A stretch of 64,000 nt of DNA from positions 1 to 64,000 of the forward strand of contig NZ_JBBHKR010000064.1 in assembly GCF_037389425.1 (NCBI RefSeq), written 5' to 3'. The notes beneath the pieces were generated by a model. That model searched no databases and was not told the DNA's origin. It was given only the letters and a program-made list of their open reading frames with translations. The position numbers were made by a program, and so were the translations under genes. Source of the stretch: Stygiolobus sp037389425. GTDB taxonomy: Archaea > Thermoproteota > Thermoprotei_A > Sulfolobales > Sulfolobaceae. Positions 49,037 through 58,136 of the stretch are shown here, piece after piece (within the stretch, counting starts at the first letter, position 1; every line of letters starts with the position of its first letter).

Positions 49037-51430
49037 ATGGGGAATATTATGACTTCTTCCGTTATTGAGGGAGACCTTATCCTCGATCTTAAATCCATAA
49101 GGAAAGACATGTTTTCTGTAGCCGGAGGTAAAGGGGCTAATTTAGGTGAATTAATTGCTTTTGGTATAAGGGTACCACCTGGCTTTGTGATTACGTCAAA
49201 TGCATATAAGTACTTTATAGAATATAATAACTTAAAGGAGAAGATTAAAGAAGTTCTGGAAAAAGAGTCAGATGAAGAGAGTGCGAGCGAAAAGATTAGG
49301 TCTTTGATCTTGTCGGCATTAGTGCCTAAGGACTTAGAGGAATCAATATACAAGGGTTATGACTCATTGTCTAAGATGGTGGGGAAAGAAGTCTTAGTTG
49401 CAGTTAGGTCATCAGCTACTGCTGAAGACATAGGGGAAGCTAGTTTTGCAGGACAACAAGACACGTATTTAAATGTTTCACGTTCAGAACTAATAGAAGC
49501 TGTAAAAAAAGTATGGGCAAGTTTATATGCAGCAAGGGCAATATCATATAGAAAAGCAAAGAGTATAGATCAATTAAATATATCTATGGCTGTAGTAGTA
49601 CAAAAGATGGTTAATTCCAGATCTGCAGGTGTAATGTTTACTTTACATCCTTCTACTGGTGATAGGAACTATATTGTTATTGAGTCCAGTTGGGGACTCG
49701 GAGAATCTGTAGTAGGAGGAAAAGTTACTCCTGATGAAGTCGTAATTGAGAAGTCCAGTCTAAAGATAGTTGAGAGGAGACTTTCCCATAAAACCTCTAA
49801 GATAGTTTACGATCCGGTCGCCCGTAAGAATAAGACAGTGCAACTAACCGGTGAGGAAGCCGATACTATGTCCATAAACGACGAAGAAGCGATAGAGTTG
49901 GCCAAACTTGCATTAAAGATCGAGGAGCACTATGGGAGACCGATGGATATAGAATGGGCGATCGATTCAGACCTGAAGTTTCCTGATAATGTGTTTATAG
50001 TTCAAGCTAGGCCAGAGACCTATTGGAGTAATAAAGGTAAAGAAGAGCAGAAAGAAAAGAAGTCAAGCGGTTCCGGTAGAATACTCACTAAAGGAATACC
50101 GGCTAGCCCAGGCATTGCTGTAGGTAAAGCAAGAATTCTACTTGATCTTAAAGATGCAAAGAACTTCCAACAAGGTGAGATATTAGTTACTAAGATGACA
50201 GACCCTGATTGGGTTCCTATCATGAAGATGGCATCTGCAATAGTTACTGATGAAGGCGGAAGGACTAGTCATGCTGCAATAGTCTCCAGAGAGTTAGGTA
50301 TTCCCGCTGTAGTAGGAACTGGTAACGCTACTAAAGTCATACAAGACGGGCAAGAAATAACTGTTGACGCAACTAGAGGAATTATTTATGAAGGTAAAGT
50401 GGTTCAAGAGGAGGGAGAGAAGTCTTCTGCTCAAACTGTTACTCCTCAAGCTTCTGTTTCAGGAATCTCACGTGAAGTACTATTAAGCCTATATCCAGTA
50501 ACTGCCACTAAAATCTATATGAACTTAGGACAGCCTGATATAATAAACAAGTACTTAGATCTTCCGTTTGACGGTATAGGATTAATGAGGATCGAGTTCA
50601 TAGTCAGTGAGTGGATTAAATATCATCCGCTTTACTTAATAAAGATAGGTAAACCTGAGGAGTTTGTGAACAAACTTGCTGAAGGAATATCAATGGTCGC
50701 TTCAGCAATTTATCCTAGACCGGTAGTAGTAAGGTTCTCTGATTTCAAGTCTAATGAGTATAAGAGCTTGCAAGGCGGAACCGAATTTGAGCCAGACGAG
50801 AGAAACCCAATGATAGGTTGGAGAGGAGTATCACGTTACATCAGTAAGCAATACGAGCCAGCGTTCAGGTTAGAGGTAAAGGCAATTCTAAAGGTTAGAG
50901 AGGAAATGGGACTAAGTAACGTTTGGGTCATGTTCCCGTTTGTCAGAACTACATGGGAGCTTAATAAAGCAATTAAAATTATGGAGGAAGAGGGGCTTAG
51001 GAGAAGTTCTGATTTCAAAGTTTGGATTATGGCTGAGGTTCCATCAGTAGTTGTTCTAGCAGATGAATTCTCTAAGATAGTCGACGGATTCAGTATTGGT
51101 AGTAATGACCTTGCACAACTCACGCTAGGAGTAGATAGAGACTCAGACCTACTTGCGAGAATGGGATATTATGATGAAAGAGATCCGGCAGTGCTCGAGT
51201 CTATAAGGAGGTTAATAAGGACTGCCCATAAGTATGGTAGGACAGTTTCAATATGTGGTCAGGCACCTAGTGTATATCCCGAAGTTGTAGAATTCCTCGT
51301 AAAGGAAGGGATAGATAGTATAAGTGTTAACCCAGACGCTGTGACCACTACTAGGCGTTGGGTAGCCTCTGTAGAGCAAAAAATACTGCTTCAAGGACTA
51401 AGAAATAATAATCAAGAAGATAAAGAATAA
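49037..51430 (+). CDS. ppsA: Phosphoenolpyruvate synthase
   Basis: The enzyme converts pyruvate and ATP to PEP, AMP and phosphate, feeding gluconeogenesis and carbon fixation products into sugars. The 797-residue protein has an ATP-grasp N-terminal domain (G-G-K-G-A-N-L-G-E-L, about 31-40; V-R-S-S-A-T-A-E-D). The phosphohistidine domain has G-G-R-T-S-H-A-A-I-V-S-R-E-L-G-I-P-A (His about 413). The PEP-binding TIM barrel has G-S-N-D-L-A-Q-L-T-L-G and a late Cys in S-I-C-G-Q-A. ATG 49037 or ATG 49049 may be the start. It stands alone after cdvB2. Confidence 0.95.
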   Translation: MGNIMTSSVIEGDLILDLKSIRKDMFSVAGGKGANLGELIAFGIRVPPGFVITSNAYKYFIEYNNLKEKIKEVLEKESDEESASEKIRSLILSALVPKDLEESIYKGYDSLSKMVGKEVLVAVRSSATAEDIGEASFAGQQDTYLNVSRSELIEAVKKVWASLYAARAISYRKAKSIDQLNISMAVVVQKMVNSRSAGVMFTLHPSTGDRNYIVIESSWGLGESVVGGKVTPDEVVIEKSSLKIVERRLSHKTSKIVYDPVARKNKTVQLTGEEADTMSINDEEAIELAKLALKIEEHYGRPMDIEWAIDSDLKFPDNVFIVQARPETYWSNKGKEEQKEKKSSGSGRILTKGIPASPGIAVGKARILLDLKDAKNFQQGEILVTKMTDPDWVPIMKMASAIVTDEGGRTSHAAIVSRELGIPAVVGTGNATKVIQDGQEITVDATRGIIYEGKVVQEEGEKSSAQTVTPQASVSGISREVLLSLYPVTATKIYMNLGQPDIINKYLDLPFDGIGLMRIEFIVSEWIKYHPLYLIKIGKPEEFVNKLAEGISMVASAIYPRPVVVRFSDFKSNEYKSLQGGTEFEPDERNPMIGWRGVSRYISKQYEPAFRLEVKAILKVREEMGLSNVWVMFPFVRTTWELNKAIKIMEEEGLRRSSDFKVWIMAEVPSVVVLADEFSKIVDGFSIGSNDLAQLTLGVDRDSDLLARMGYYDERDPAVLESIRRLIRTAHKYGRTVSICGQAPSVYPEVVEFLVKEGIDSISVNPDAVTTTRRWVASVEQKILLQGLRNNNQEDKE

Positions 51431-51449
51431 TTTTTATCCTTAGTTCATT

Positions 51450-51767
51450 TTAAATAGATTTTCCCTTTTTCTTCTGGTTTAATATCGAGCCCCAACACTC
51501 TTTGCAATATCTCCTAGCTCCGTCAAAATATGCCGTACATGATTGGCATATTATTCTTCCGCAATTCTCGCACTTTCCTATTGACAAGTTCCTTCTACAA
51601 ATTTGACAGAGGCTCATTTCACATACTTTGCATATGCCTTGAGTGATTACAAAATCTTCTAAACATACTTTTCTCCTACAAATTTTGCAAACAAAAAGTT
51701 GCGAATTTTCTTCACAAATTTCGCATTTCCAAAAATCTCTTAAACCATCTGTAAGCTTCTTCATCAT
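51450..51767 (-). CDS. Cysteine-rich zinc-finger protein (B-box-like)
   Basis: The protein of about 105 residues contains many C-x-x-C pairs in succession (C-E-I-C, C-K-I-C, C-K-V-C, C-Q-I-C, C-E-N-C, C-Q-S-C, C-K-E-C), enough for at least three zinc sites. It looks like tandem B-box/RING-like ribbons; a partner or nucleic acid target is unknown. I start at ATG 51767 (or 51764), inside the last 56 nt of the inositol-phosphate synthase gene, as a translationally coupled gene. Confidence 0.75.
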   Translation of the reverse strand: MMKKLTDGLRDFWKCEICEENSQLFVCKICRRKVCLEDFVITQGICKVCEMSLCQICRRNLSIGKCENCGRIICQSCTAYFDGARRYCKECWGSILNQKKKGKSI

Positions 51768-52797
51768 CTTTCGCCTGGACAGGTGGATGTTTGAAGTAAA
51801 ATGCTGATAATTCAATTAGAGGTCCGCTTATCTTCCTATCCAACGCTACCTTAACACCTCTTATCACGTCTACCAACACCGCAGCACAGTTAGATTTATC
51901 GTCAACTTCTAATGACGCTTCTATTTTTATTGGCATCCCAGCAAAGCCAGAGCCCTTAACGTAAATATAAGCTACTTTAGTATTTCCAAGGAAAGGAATA
52001 TAGTCTGACGGACCAATCCTGATTTTACCTTCTTTCTCTAGATAATCGTTCTCTAAAGTGCTTGTTACTGCTTTGGTTTTGCTAACCCTTTTAGAATATA
52101 GTCTTTCTTCTGTTTTCATGTTTAGGAAGTCTGTGTTTCCTCCTACGTTAAGCTGGTAGGTTTCGTCTACCTTAACTCCCCTAAGTCTGAACAAAGATGT
52201 GAGTGTTCTGTGAAGAATCGTAGCACCTATCTGACCCTTAACATCATCACCAGCTATAGGAAGTCCCCTTTCTTTAAACATTCTGGGAAATTCGCCGGTA
52301 GGATCGCTTGCTATAAAAACGGGAATCGCGTTAATGAAGGCTACTCCTGCCTCTAACGCAGCCCTAGCATAAGTTCTGCTGGCTATCTCACTACCTACCG
52401 GTAACATATTTACAAGGATCTCTGCTTTACTATCCTTGAGTTCTTGCACTACATCCTCTATCTTTCCGTCCATTGCAGGGTTAAAAACGTCCATCATATG
52501 AGGAGCTACTCCGTCAAATGTGGGTCCTTTAGAAACTTTTACGCCTTTTTTGGGTATTTCAACAATTTTAGGGGTTATATTAGGTTTCTCGAAGATAGCT
52601 TCGCTTATATCCTTTCCTATTTTGTTTTTGGATATGTCGAATGCTGCAACTATCTCTATGTCAGTCACCTTATATCTTCCTATTAGTGGTGTGATTAACC
52701 CCTCGTAATAACTCTCTCCTTTCTGTTTATAATATTCTATTCCTTGTATAAGCATTGAGGCACAATTCCCTAGTCCAGCTATTGCTACTTTAATCAT
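51712..52797 (-). CDS. ino1: Inositol-1-phosphate synthase
   Basis: The enzyme turns glucose-6-phosphate into L-myo-inositol-1-phosphate using NAD. In Sulfolobales inositol serves as a lipid head group. The 361-residue protein has the Rossmann loop A-I-A-G-L-G-N-C-A-S (about 5-14), V-N-M-L-P-V-G-S-E near 130, and N-A-I-P-V-F-I-A-S. It also has G-D-D-V-K-G-Q-I-G-A-T (about 179-189), the archaeal signature. Length matches archaeal members. The zinc-finger gene begins inside its 3' end; acyP is divergent, 62 nt away. Confidence 0.93.
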   Translation of the reverse strand: MIKVAIAGLGNCASMLIQGIEYYKQKGESYYEGLITPLIGRYKVTDIEIVAAFDISKNKIGKDISEAIFEKPNITPKIVEIPKKGVKVSKGPTFDGVAPHMMDVFNPAMDGKIEDVVQELKDSKAEILVNMLPVGSEIASRTYARAALEAGVAFINAIPVFIASDPTGEFPRMFKERGLPIAGDDVKGQIGATILHRTLTSLFRLRGVKVDETYQLNVGGNTDFLNMKTEERLYSKRVSKTKAVTSTLENDYLEKEGKIRIGPSDYIPFLGNTKVAYIYVKGSGFAGMPIKIEASLEVDDKSNCAAVLVDVIRGVKVALDRKISGPLIELSAFYFKHPPVQAKDDEEAYRWFKRFLEMRNL

Positions 52798-52859
52798 TGA
52801 TTTTAAAATGAGAGAAGATGGATTAAAATATATTGTGATGATAAGGAGAAATCAGATAG

Positions 52860-53165
52860 GTGAAGAAGTGGAGCGACACTGAGGTTGAGATTATGTTAAA
52901 AAGAATGTATGTAAGGGTATACGGTATAGTTCAGGGGGTTGGTTTTCGGCGTTTCGTTCAAATTCACGCGGTAAGACTGGGGGTAAAAGGTTATGCTAAA
53001 AATCTTCCAGACGGAAGTGTAGAGATAGTAGGAGAGGGTCACGAAGAAGCTCTTCAGAAACTCTTAGACCAGATAAGACGAGGACCTCCTCTTGCAAAGG
53101 TAGAGAATGTGGACGTAAGGTTTGATGAGTATAAAGGTGAGTTCGACACGTTTGATACCTATTAA
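52860..53165 (+). CDS. acyP: Acylphosphatase
   Basis: Acylphosphatase hydrolyses acyl phosphates such as carbamoyl phosphate and 1,3-bisphosphoglycerate. The 101-residue protein has the family core Y-G-I-V-Q-G-V-G-F-R-R-F (catalytic Arg) and G-Y-A-K-N-L-P-D-G-S-V (catalytic Asn). The extra N-terminus M-K-K-W-S-D-T-E-V is nearly identical to the unstructured segment of the well-studied Sulfolobus enzyme, which supports the GTG start at 52860. That segment is known to drive native-like aggregation in the homologue. The gene stands before the trp operon. Confidence 0.95.
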   Translation: MKKWSDTEVEIMLKRMYVRVYGIVQGVGFRRFVQIHAVRLGVKGYAKNLPDGSVEIVGEGHEEALQKLLDQIRRGPPLAKVENVDVRFDEYKGEFDTFDTY

Positions 53166-53216
53166 AATTTTTAAATGTGGTAAGCTTTTATTGTATAAGG
53201 TGTTTTTGTTGCACCA

Positions 53217-54491
53217 ATGGTAAACACGGATTTGATTCCAAAGTACTGGTACAATATAGTTCCAGACCTACCCAAACCTTTACCTCCTCCAAGAGACCCT
53301 CCAGATGCTGAATTTTCAAGGATTGAGCTCCTTAAGAAAATATTGCCCAAAGAAGTATTAAGGCAACAGTTCACTATAGAGAGATTTATAAAGATCCCTG
53401 AGGAAGTGAGAGATAGATACGCGGCTATAGGTAGGCCTACACCCCTAATTAGAGCGAAGAGGTTAGAAGAATATTTAGGTACTCCTGCAAAGATCTACTT
53501 TAAATACGAGGGTGCAACCCCTACGGGGTCTCATAAGATAAACACAGCTATACCTCAAGCGTATTTTGCGTATGAAGAAGGAGTAGAGCATGTAGTAACA
53601 GAGACGGGTGCTGGACAGTGGGGGACGGCGGTAGCACTAGCTGCTTCGATGTATGATATGAAATCCACTATTTTCATGGTGAAAGTTAGTTATGAACAGA
53701 AACCAATGAGAAAGACGATAATGGAACTTTATGGTGGAAATGTTTATCCAAGTCCCACGGACTTAACTGAATTTGGAAGGAAAGTTCTTAAGGAAAATCC
53801 GAATCACCCAGGGTCTCTAGGTATAGCAATGAGTGAAGCTATAGAATATGCACTAACACACGGCTACAGATACCTAGTAGGAAGTGTTTTAGATGTAGTA
53901 CTTCTTCATCAGTCGGTAATCGGTATGGAGGCTATAGCCCAATTAGAAGAGCTAGGCGAGGAACCGGACGTACTAATAGGATGTGTAGGTGGAGGAAGTA
54001 ACTTCGGAGGATTTGTTTATCCCTTTATAGGTGCTAAGAAAGGAAAGAAGTATATTGCGGTAGGCGCAGCGGAAGTACCGAAGTTTAGCACTGGTAAGTA
54101 CGAGTATGACTTTCCTGATTCCGCAGGGTTATTACCTCTGGTTAAGATGATAACCCTAGGCAAGGATTATGTTCCTCCCTCGATATATGCAGGAGGACTA
54201 AGATATCACGGTGTTGCTCCGTCTCTTAGCCTATTAGTGAGAGAAAAGATCATAGAGTGGAGGGAATACGGAGAGGAGGACATATTTGAGGCTGCTCAAC
54301 TAGTCATGAAAACTCAAGGTATTGTACCTGCCCCAGAGACCTCCCATGCATTGAGAGCTGTAATCGATGAGGCATTAGAGGCGAAGAAGAAAAACGAGAA
54401 AAAGGTAATTGTTGTAAATTTCAGTGGTCACGGGTTATTAGATCTTGGTAATTATGAATCTATAAGAAAGAGAATAGGGAGCAAGAAATGA
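53217..54491 (+). CDS. trpB2: Tryptophan synthase beta chain, TrpB2 type
   Basis: TrpB joins indole and serine to tryptophan with pyridoxal phosphate. The 424-residue protein is the longer TrpB2 form: an N-terminal extension with P-L-P-P-P-R-D-P, then G-S-H-K-I-N-T-A (PLP lysine, about residue 110), E-T-G-A-G-Q-W-G and the phosphate loop G-G-G-S-N. TrpB2 enzymes interact only weakly with TrpA in Sulfolobus. It is first in the operon and overlaps trpA by 4 nt. No TrpB1 gene is in the window. Confidence 0.95.
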   Translation: MVNTDLIPKYWYNIVPDLPKPLPPPRDPPDAEFSRIELLKKILPKEVLRQQFTIERFIKIPEEVRDRYAAIGRPTPLIRAKRLEEYLGTPAKIYFKYEGATPTGSHKINTAIPQAYFAYEEGVEHVVTETGAGQWGTAVALAASMYDMKSTIFMVKVSYEQKPMRKTIMELYGGNVYPSPTDLTEFGRKVLKENPNHPGSLGIAMSEAIEYALTHGYRYLVGSVLDVVLLHQSVIGMEAIAQLEELGEEPDVLIGCVGGGSNFGGFVYPFIGAKKGKKYIAVGAAEVPKFSTGKYEYDFPDSAGLLPLVKMITLGKDYVPPSIYAGGLRYHGVAPSLSLLVREKIIEWREYGEEDIFEAAQLVMKTQGIVPAPETSHALRAVIDEALEAKKKNEKKVIVVNFSGHGLLDLGNYESIRKRIGSKK

Positions 54492-55225
54492 AGAGAATGT
54501 TAGTAACGTATATGACATTAGGATATCCAAATTTGGACTCGTTCTATGAGTTTGTAGAAAAAAGTGTATCATTAGGGACAGACATATTGGAGATAGGCGT
54601 ACCACCAAATTACGCTAAATACGATGGCCCCGTGATTAGAAAAAGTTACAAAGTAGTTACTGAATGGCTTAAGGACTACTATTCAGTCTTAGCGGAAGTC
54701 AGAAAAAGGGTTTCAGTACCTATTATTATATTAACGTATTTAGAAGATTATATAAATCAATTGGATCAATTTCTTGGCAAATTAAGAGAAATAGGGATAG
54801 ATGGGATACTATTTCCAGATCTATTGATTGATTTCGTAGACGATTATTTGTCGTATGTTAATATAATTAAGAAACATGGGTTAAAGGCTGTGTTATTTAC
54901 AGCTCCATCAGTTCCCGATACTCTCATACAAGAGGCGTCAAAGATTTCCGATATATTTCTTTATTACGGTGTAAGACCCACTACTGGAGTTATTATTCCC
55001 GTAAGTGTTGACTCCCTGATTATACGTGTTAGGAATTTAGTTCAAAATAAGTTAGTTGTAGGGTTTGGTCTTAACGATCTTAACGACCTCAGAAAAGCAT
55101 TAGCCGCGGGGGCTGACGGGATAGCTATTGGTACCGCTTTTATCGAAGAAATTGAGAAGAACGGGATCAATAGTGCACTAGAACTAGTTAAAAAAATCAG
55201 GGGGATTTTAGATGAATACAGCTGA
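54488..55225 (+). CDS. trpA: Tryptophan synthase alpha chain
   Basis: TrpA cleaves indole-3-glycerol phosphate to indole and glyceraldehyde-3-phosphate. The 245-residue TIM-barrel protein keeps both catalytic acids: Glu in I-L-E-I-G-V-P (about residue 37) and Asp in K-Y-D-G-P (about 46). The phosphate-binding G-F-G-L and A-D-G-I-A-I-G-T-A are present near the end. It is shorter than bacterial TrpA (about 268), mainly at the N-terminus, as in Sulfolobus. It overlaps trpB2 by 4 nt and trpD by 14 nt. Confidence 0.94.
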   Translation: MKRMLVTYMTLGYPNLDSFYEFVEKSVSLGTDILEIGVPPNYAKYDGPVIRKSYKVVTEWLKDYYSVLAEVRKRVSVPIIILTYLEDYINQLDQFLGKLREIGIDGILFPDLLIDFVDDYLSYVNIIKKHGLKAVLFTAPSVPDTLIQEASKISDIFLYYGVRPTTGVIIPVSVDSLIIRVRNLVQNKLVVGFGLNDLNDLRKALAAGADGIAIGTAFIEEIEKNGINSALELVKKIRGILDEYS

Positions 55226-56258
55226 GTACTTGAAAAAACTTGTTTATGAGAAAAAGGATCTTTCAGAAAAAGAAGCTGAGGAAATAGCTAACGGTATAAT
55301 GAGGGGAGAGATAAATGAGATTCAGAGTTCGGGAATTCTAGTAGCTTTAGCGTCTAAGGGAGAATCGGCAGAAGAGATTAGAGGGTTTGCAAGGGCTATG
55401 AGAAGTAATTCAATAAAAATAGACTTTCCCGATAGTTTGGACACAGCTGGTACTGGGGGGGACGGGTTAAACACCTTGAACGTTAGTACAGCTGCAGCTC
55501 TTGTACTTAGTCAGATTTTTCCTGTTGCAAAACACGGTAATAGATCGGTGAGCAGTAAGTCGGGAAGTGCTGACGTCTTAGAAGAGCTGGGATATAACAT
55601 ATTTGTTAGTAAAGATAAGGCTATTGAGCTTTTGAGAAAGTGCAATTTTGTCTTTTTGTTTGCCCAACTCTATCATCCTGCAATGAAGAACGTTGCTAAT
55701 GTAAGGAAGAATCTCGGGATACGTACAATATTTAATATCTTAGGTCCGCTTACCAATCCCGCTTCAGCTAAGTACCAGATGATTGGTGTGTTTTCCATAA
55801 AATACATTGATAGAATAGCAGAAGCGGTTCAACATCTTAATTACGAGAGGGTATTTTTGTATCACGGAGACCCCGGAATTGATGAAGTAAGTCCTCAAGG
55901 AGATACTCTGATATATGAAGTGAAAGGACAGAGTATGGAAAAGTATAAGGTAAACTATACGGATTTCGGCATTAAAGAACCAGTCTCGATAGGTAAATTA
56001 AGAGTCGAAAATGCTCACGATTCAGCTCTTAAGATCATTAGGGGATTGTTGGGACAGGACAAAAATGTCAGAATTTTCATAGGAATTAACGTTAGTGTCG
56101 GCCTTAAACTATTAAGGAAAGTTAACGACTTTAAAGACGGATATGAGTACGCTGAGCAGCTCATGAGCAGTTCTGTAGAACATATAAGAAAGATAATGGA
56201 GTTAAACGGAACTTCTCAAAAATTTGAGGCTTTGGTGAAGGAAGCTGATAAGGGTTAA
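55212..56258 (+). CDS. trpD: Anthranilate phosphoribosyltransferase
   Basis: TrpD transfers the phosphoribosyl group from PRPP to anthranilate. The 348-residue protein has the PRPP loop G-T-G-G-D-G-L-N-T-L-N-V-S-T (about 77-90), K-H-G-N-R-S-V-S-S-K-S-G-S-A-D (about 104-118) and R-K-N-L-G-I-R-T-I-F-N further on. It is full length compared with the well-known Sulfolobus enzyme. The gene overlaps trpA at its start and probably trpF at its end. Confidence 0.95.
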   Translation: MNTAEYLKKLVYEKKDLSEKEAEEIANGIMRGEINEIQSSGILVALASKGESAEEIRGFARAMRSNSIKIDFPDSLDTAGTGGDGLNTLNVSTAAALVLSQIFPVAKHGNRSVSSKSGSADVLEELGYNIFVSKDKAIELLRKCNFVFLFAQLYHPAMKNVANVRKNLGIRTIFNILGPLTNPASAKYQMIGVFSIKYIDRIAEAVQHLNYERVFLYHGDPGIDEVSPQGDTLIYEVKGQSMEKYKVNYTDFGIKEPVSIGKLRVENAHDSALKIIRGLLGQDKNVRIFIGINVSVGLKLLRKVNDFKDGYEYAEQLMSSSVEHIRKIMELNGTSQKFEALVKEADKG

Positions 56259-56850
56259 GTTCTGCGGTATATCTAACGTTAAAGACGCTATGCTAGCTGA
56301 AAAATTAGGTGCGGACTTCATAGGTGTAGTAACTGATACTGTAAGTCCTAGGTATGTCAAAAATGAGTTCGTAAGAATAGTGAAAAGGTATGTTACGAAA
56401 CCCGTAGTAACGGTAAAGGTTAAAGGAGAACTAGGTAAAATACTGGAAGAAGGGAAAGAAGCGGATTTTGTACAGATACATAGGGTTTTAACCGACGAAG
56501 AGTTACAGTATTTAAATTCCTTCAAAAGGAATATCATTTTATACGTGCCTGCATCTGGTAAATTCGAAACGTACTTTAGAAAAGTGATCTCATCTTCAAA
56601 TTACATGGTCTTATTAGATAAAGATAATGAAAACAAGGTCGATTTGTATATTGCTAAAAAATGGATTAGTGAGTACTCTAAGGTCGGTATAGGAGGAGGT
56701 ATAAAGCCCGAAAATGTTAGGGATTACCTCTCACTGAACCCTTACTGGATTGATATCTCCAGTGGGATTGAATTATACAAGGGAAAGAAAGACCCGAGTA
56801 AAATGTCCTTAATTATAAAAGAGGTGAGAGAATGGACGTCTATCCGATAA
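56245..56850 (+). CDS. trpF: Phosphoribosylanthranilate isomerase, no canonical start before the active-site cysteine
   Basis: TrpF isomerises N-(5-phosphoribosyl)anthranilate. The essential first strand, V-K-F-C-G-I with the catalytic Cys, is encoded at 56254-56271. The first ATG/GTG/TTG in the frame is ATG 56290, too late to include it. The frame is open back to TGA 56236-56238, leaving only AGG, AAG, CTG (56245) and ATA (56248) as possible initiators. GGTGA at 56234-56238 lies 6 nt before the CTG. I use CTG 56245, which gives 201 residues and a 14-nt overlap with trpD. Family assignment rests on this strand, on G-G-G-I-K-P-E-N-V and on the operon. Confidence 0.88.
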   Translation: MIRVKFCGISNVKDAMLAEKLGADFIGVVTDTVSPRYVKNEFVRIVKRYVTKPVVTVKVKGELGKILEEGKEADFVQIHRVLTDEELQYLNSFKRNIILYVPASGKFETYFRKVISSSNYMVLLDKDNENKVDLYIAKKWISEYSKVGIGGGIKPENVRDYLSLNPYWIDISSGIELYKGKKDPSKMSLIIKEVREWTSIR

Positions 56851-58136
56851 CCGCTTTCGCACAACCTAACGAAGTCTTTAAGTGTATTAAAGAAGGAGAG
56901 AATATTGCCGCATTACTTGAAAGCGGTTCTGGTCCTCAGCATAAAGCGAGGTTTAGTATAATTGCTTGGGGGAGGAAAGGCTATCTCAAGTTGAACAAGG
57001 ACTCTAGCGAGGGAGAGATATCGACCTCATTTTATGATCCCGTGGAGGTTTTAGGCGAGTTTATGAAAAAAGCTCCATTGTTGAATTTACCTGGAAAATT
57101 TAAGGGAGGTATGATAGGGTATGTCAGTTATGACGCAATAAGGTATTGGGAAACGATAAAGGATCTGAAACCAGAAGCCGAGGATTGGCCATACGCTGAG
57201 TTCTTCATACCCGAAAACGTAATCTTATATGACCATGTTGAAGGGAAGGTTTACGTGGAAGGTGAACTCCAGCTTAAAGATGGTTGTTCGAATTCAGGAC
57301 AAGTAAAGTTCGATCTCTATGACGAATCTTTAGGGAAAACGGAATTTGAAAATAGTGTTTCAGACATATTAGATTATATAAAACGAGGCTATGCTTTTCA
57401 AGTAGTAATTTCTAGGTTTTATAGGTATACATTTAAGGGTAATGTAACACACTTTTACAATACGTTAAGGAAAGTTAATCCTTCACCTTACATGTTTTAC
57501 CTAAAGTTCTTTGATAGGGAGATAATTGGTTCAAGTCCCGAAACATTATTCAGTGTCCAAGATGGTATCGTTGAAACTTATCCTATAGCGGGTTCTAGGC
57601 CTAGAGGGAAGACCGTAGAAGAGGACTTAGAGTTGGAGAGGGAAATGTTGGCCTCAGAGAAAGAGAGGGCAGAGCATTTAATGCTTGTAGACTTAGCTAG
57701 GAATGACATAGGTAAAGTATGCTACATGGGTTCCGTGAAAGTACCGGAATTAATGTATGTAGAAAAATACAGTCATGTTCAGCATATAGTTAGTAAGGTA
57801 GTCGGAACATTGAAGAGGAACAACACTTCCTTTGACGTGCTGAAAGCTACCTTCCCTGCGGGGACTGTAAGCGGGGCTCCTAAGCCTATGGCTATGAATA
57901 TTATAGAGATGTTAGAACCGTATAAGAGAGGTCCCTATGCTGGAGGTGTGGGATTCTTCTCAGCTAATGGTGACTCCGAGTTTGCTATAACGATAAGGAG
58001 TGCTTTCGTGAATAAAGATTTGTTTAGGATACAAGCAGGAGCTGGTATAGTTTACGATTCAATTCCAGAAATGGAATATTATGAGACTGAACATAAAATG
58101 AGAGCTTTGAGAGTGGCTATGGGGGTGGAAAAATGA
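56832..58136 (+). CDS. trpE: Anthranilate synthase component I
   Basis: TrpE makes anthranilate from chorismate with ammonia from TrpG. The 434-residue protein has G-S-S-P-E-T-L-F (about 235-242) and P-I-A-G-S-R-P-R-G-K-T (about 255-265). It also has L-V-D-L-A-R-N-D-I-G-K and F-P-A-G-T-V-S-G-A-P-K-P-M. An N-terminal L-L-E-S-G motif (about 29-33) is part of the tryptophan feedback site. It overlaps trpF by 19 nt and trpG by 4 nt. Confidence 0.96.
   Translation: MDVYPITAFAQPNEVFKCIKEGENIAALLESGSGPQHKARFSIIAWGRKGYLKLNKDSSEGEISTSFYDPVEVLGEFMKKAPLLNLPGKFKGGMIGYVSYDAIRYWETIKDLKPEAEDWPYAEFFIPENVILYDHVEGKVYVEGELQLKDGCSNSGQVKFDLYDESLGKTEFENSVSDILDYIKRGYAFQVVISRFYRYTFKGNVTHFYNTLRKVNPSPYMFYLKFFDREIIGSSPETLFSVQDGIVETYPIAGSRPRGKTVEEDLELEREMLASEKERAEHLMLVDLARNDIGKVCYMGSVKVPELMYVEKYSHVQHIVSKVVGTLKRNNTSFDVLKATFPAGTVSGAPKPMAMNIIEMLEPYKRGPYAGGVGFFSANGDSEFAITIRSAFVNKDLFRIQAGAGIVYDSIPEMEYYETEHKMRALRVAMGVEK

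Noticed and set aside
54488..55225. TrpA as a degenerate subunit because of its short length
   Set aside because: Both catalytic acids and the phosphate loop are present; the short N-terminus is typical for Sulfolobus TrpA.
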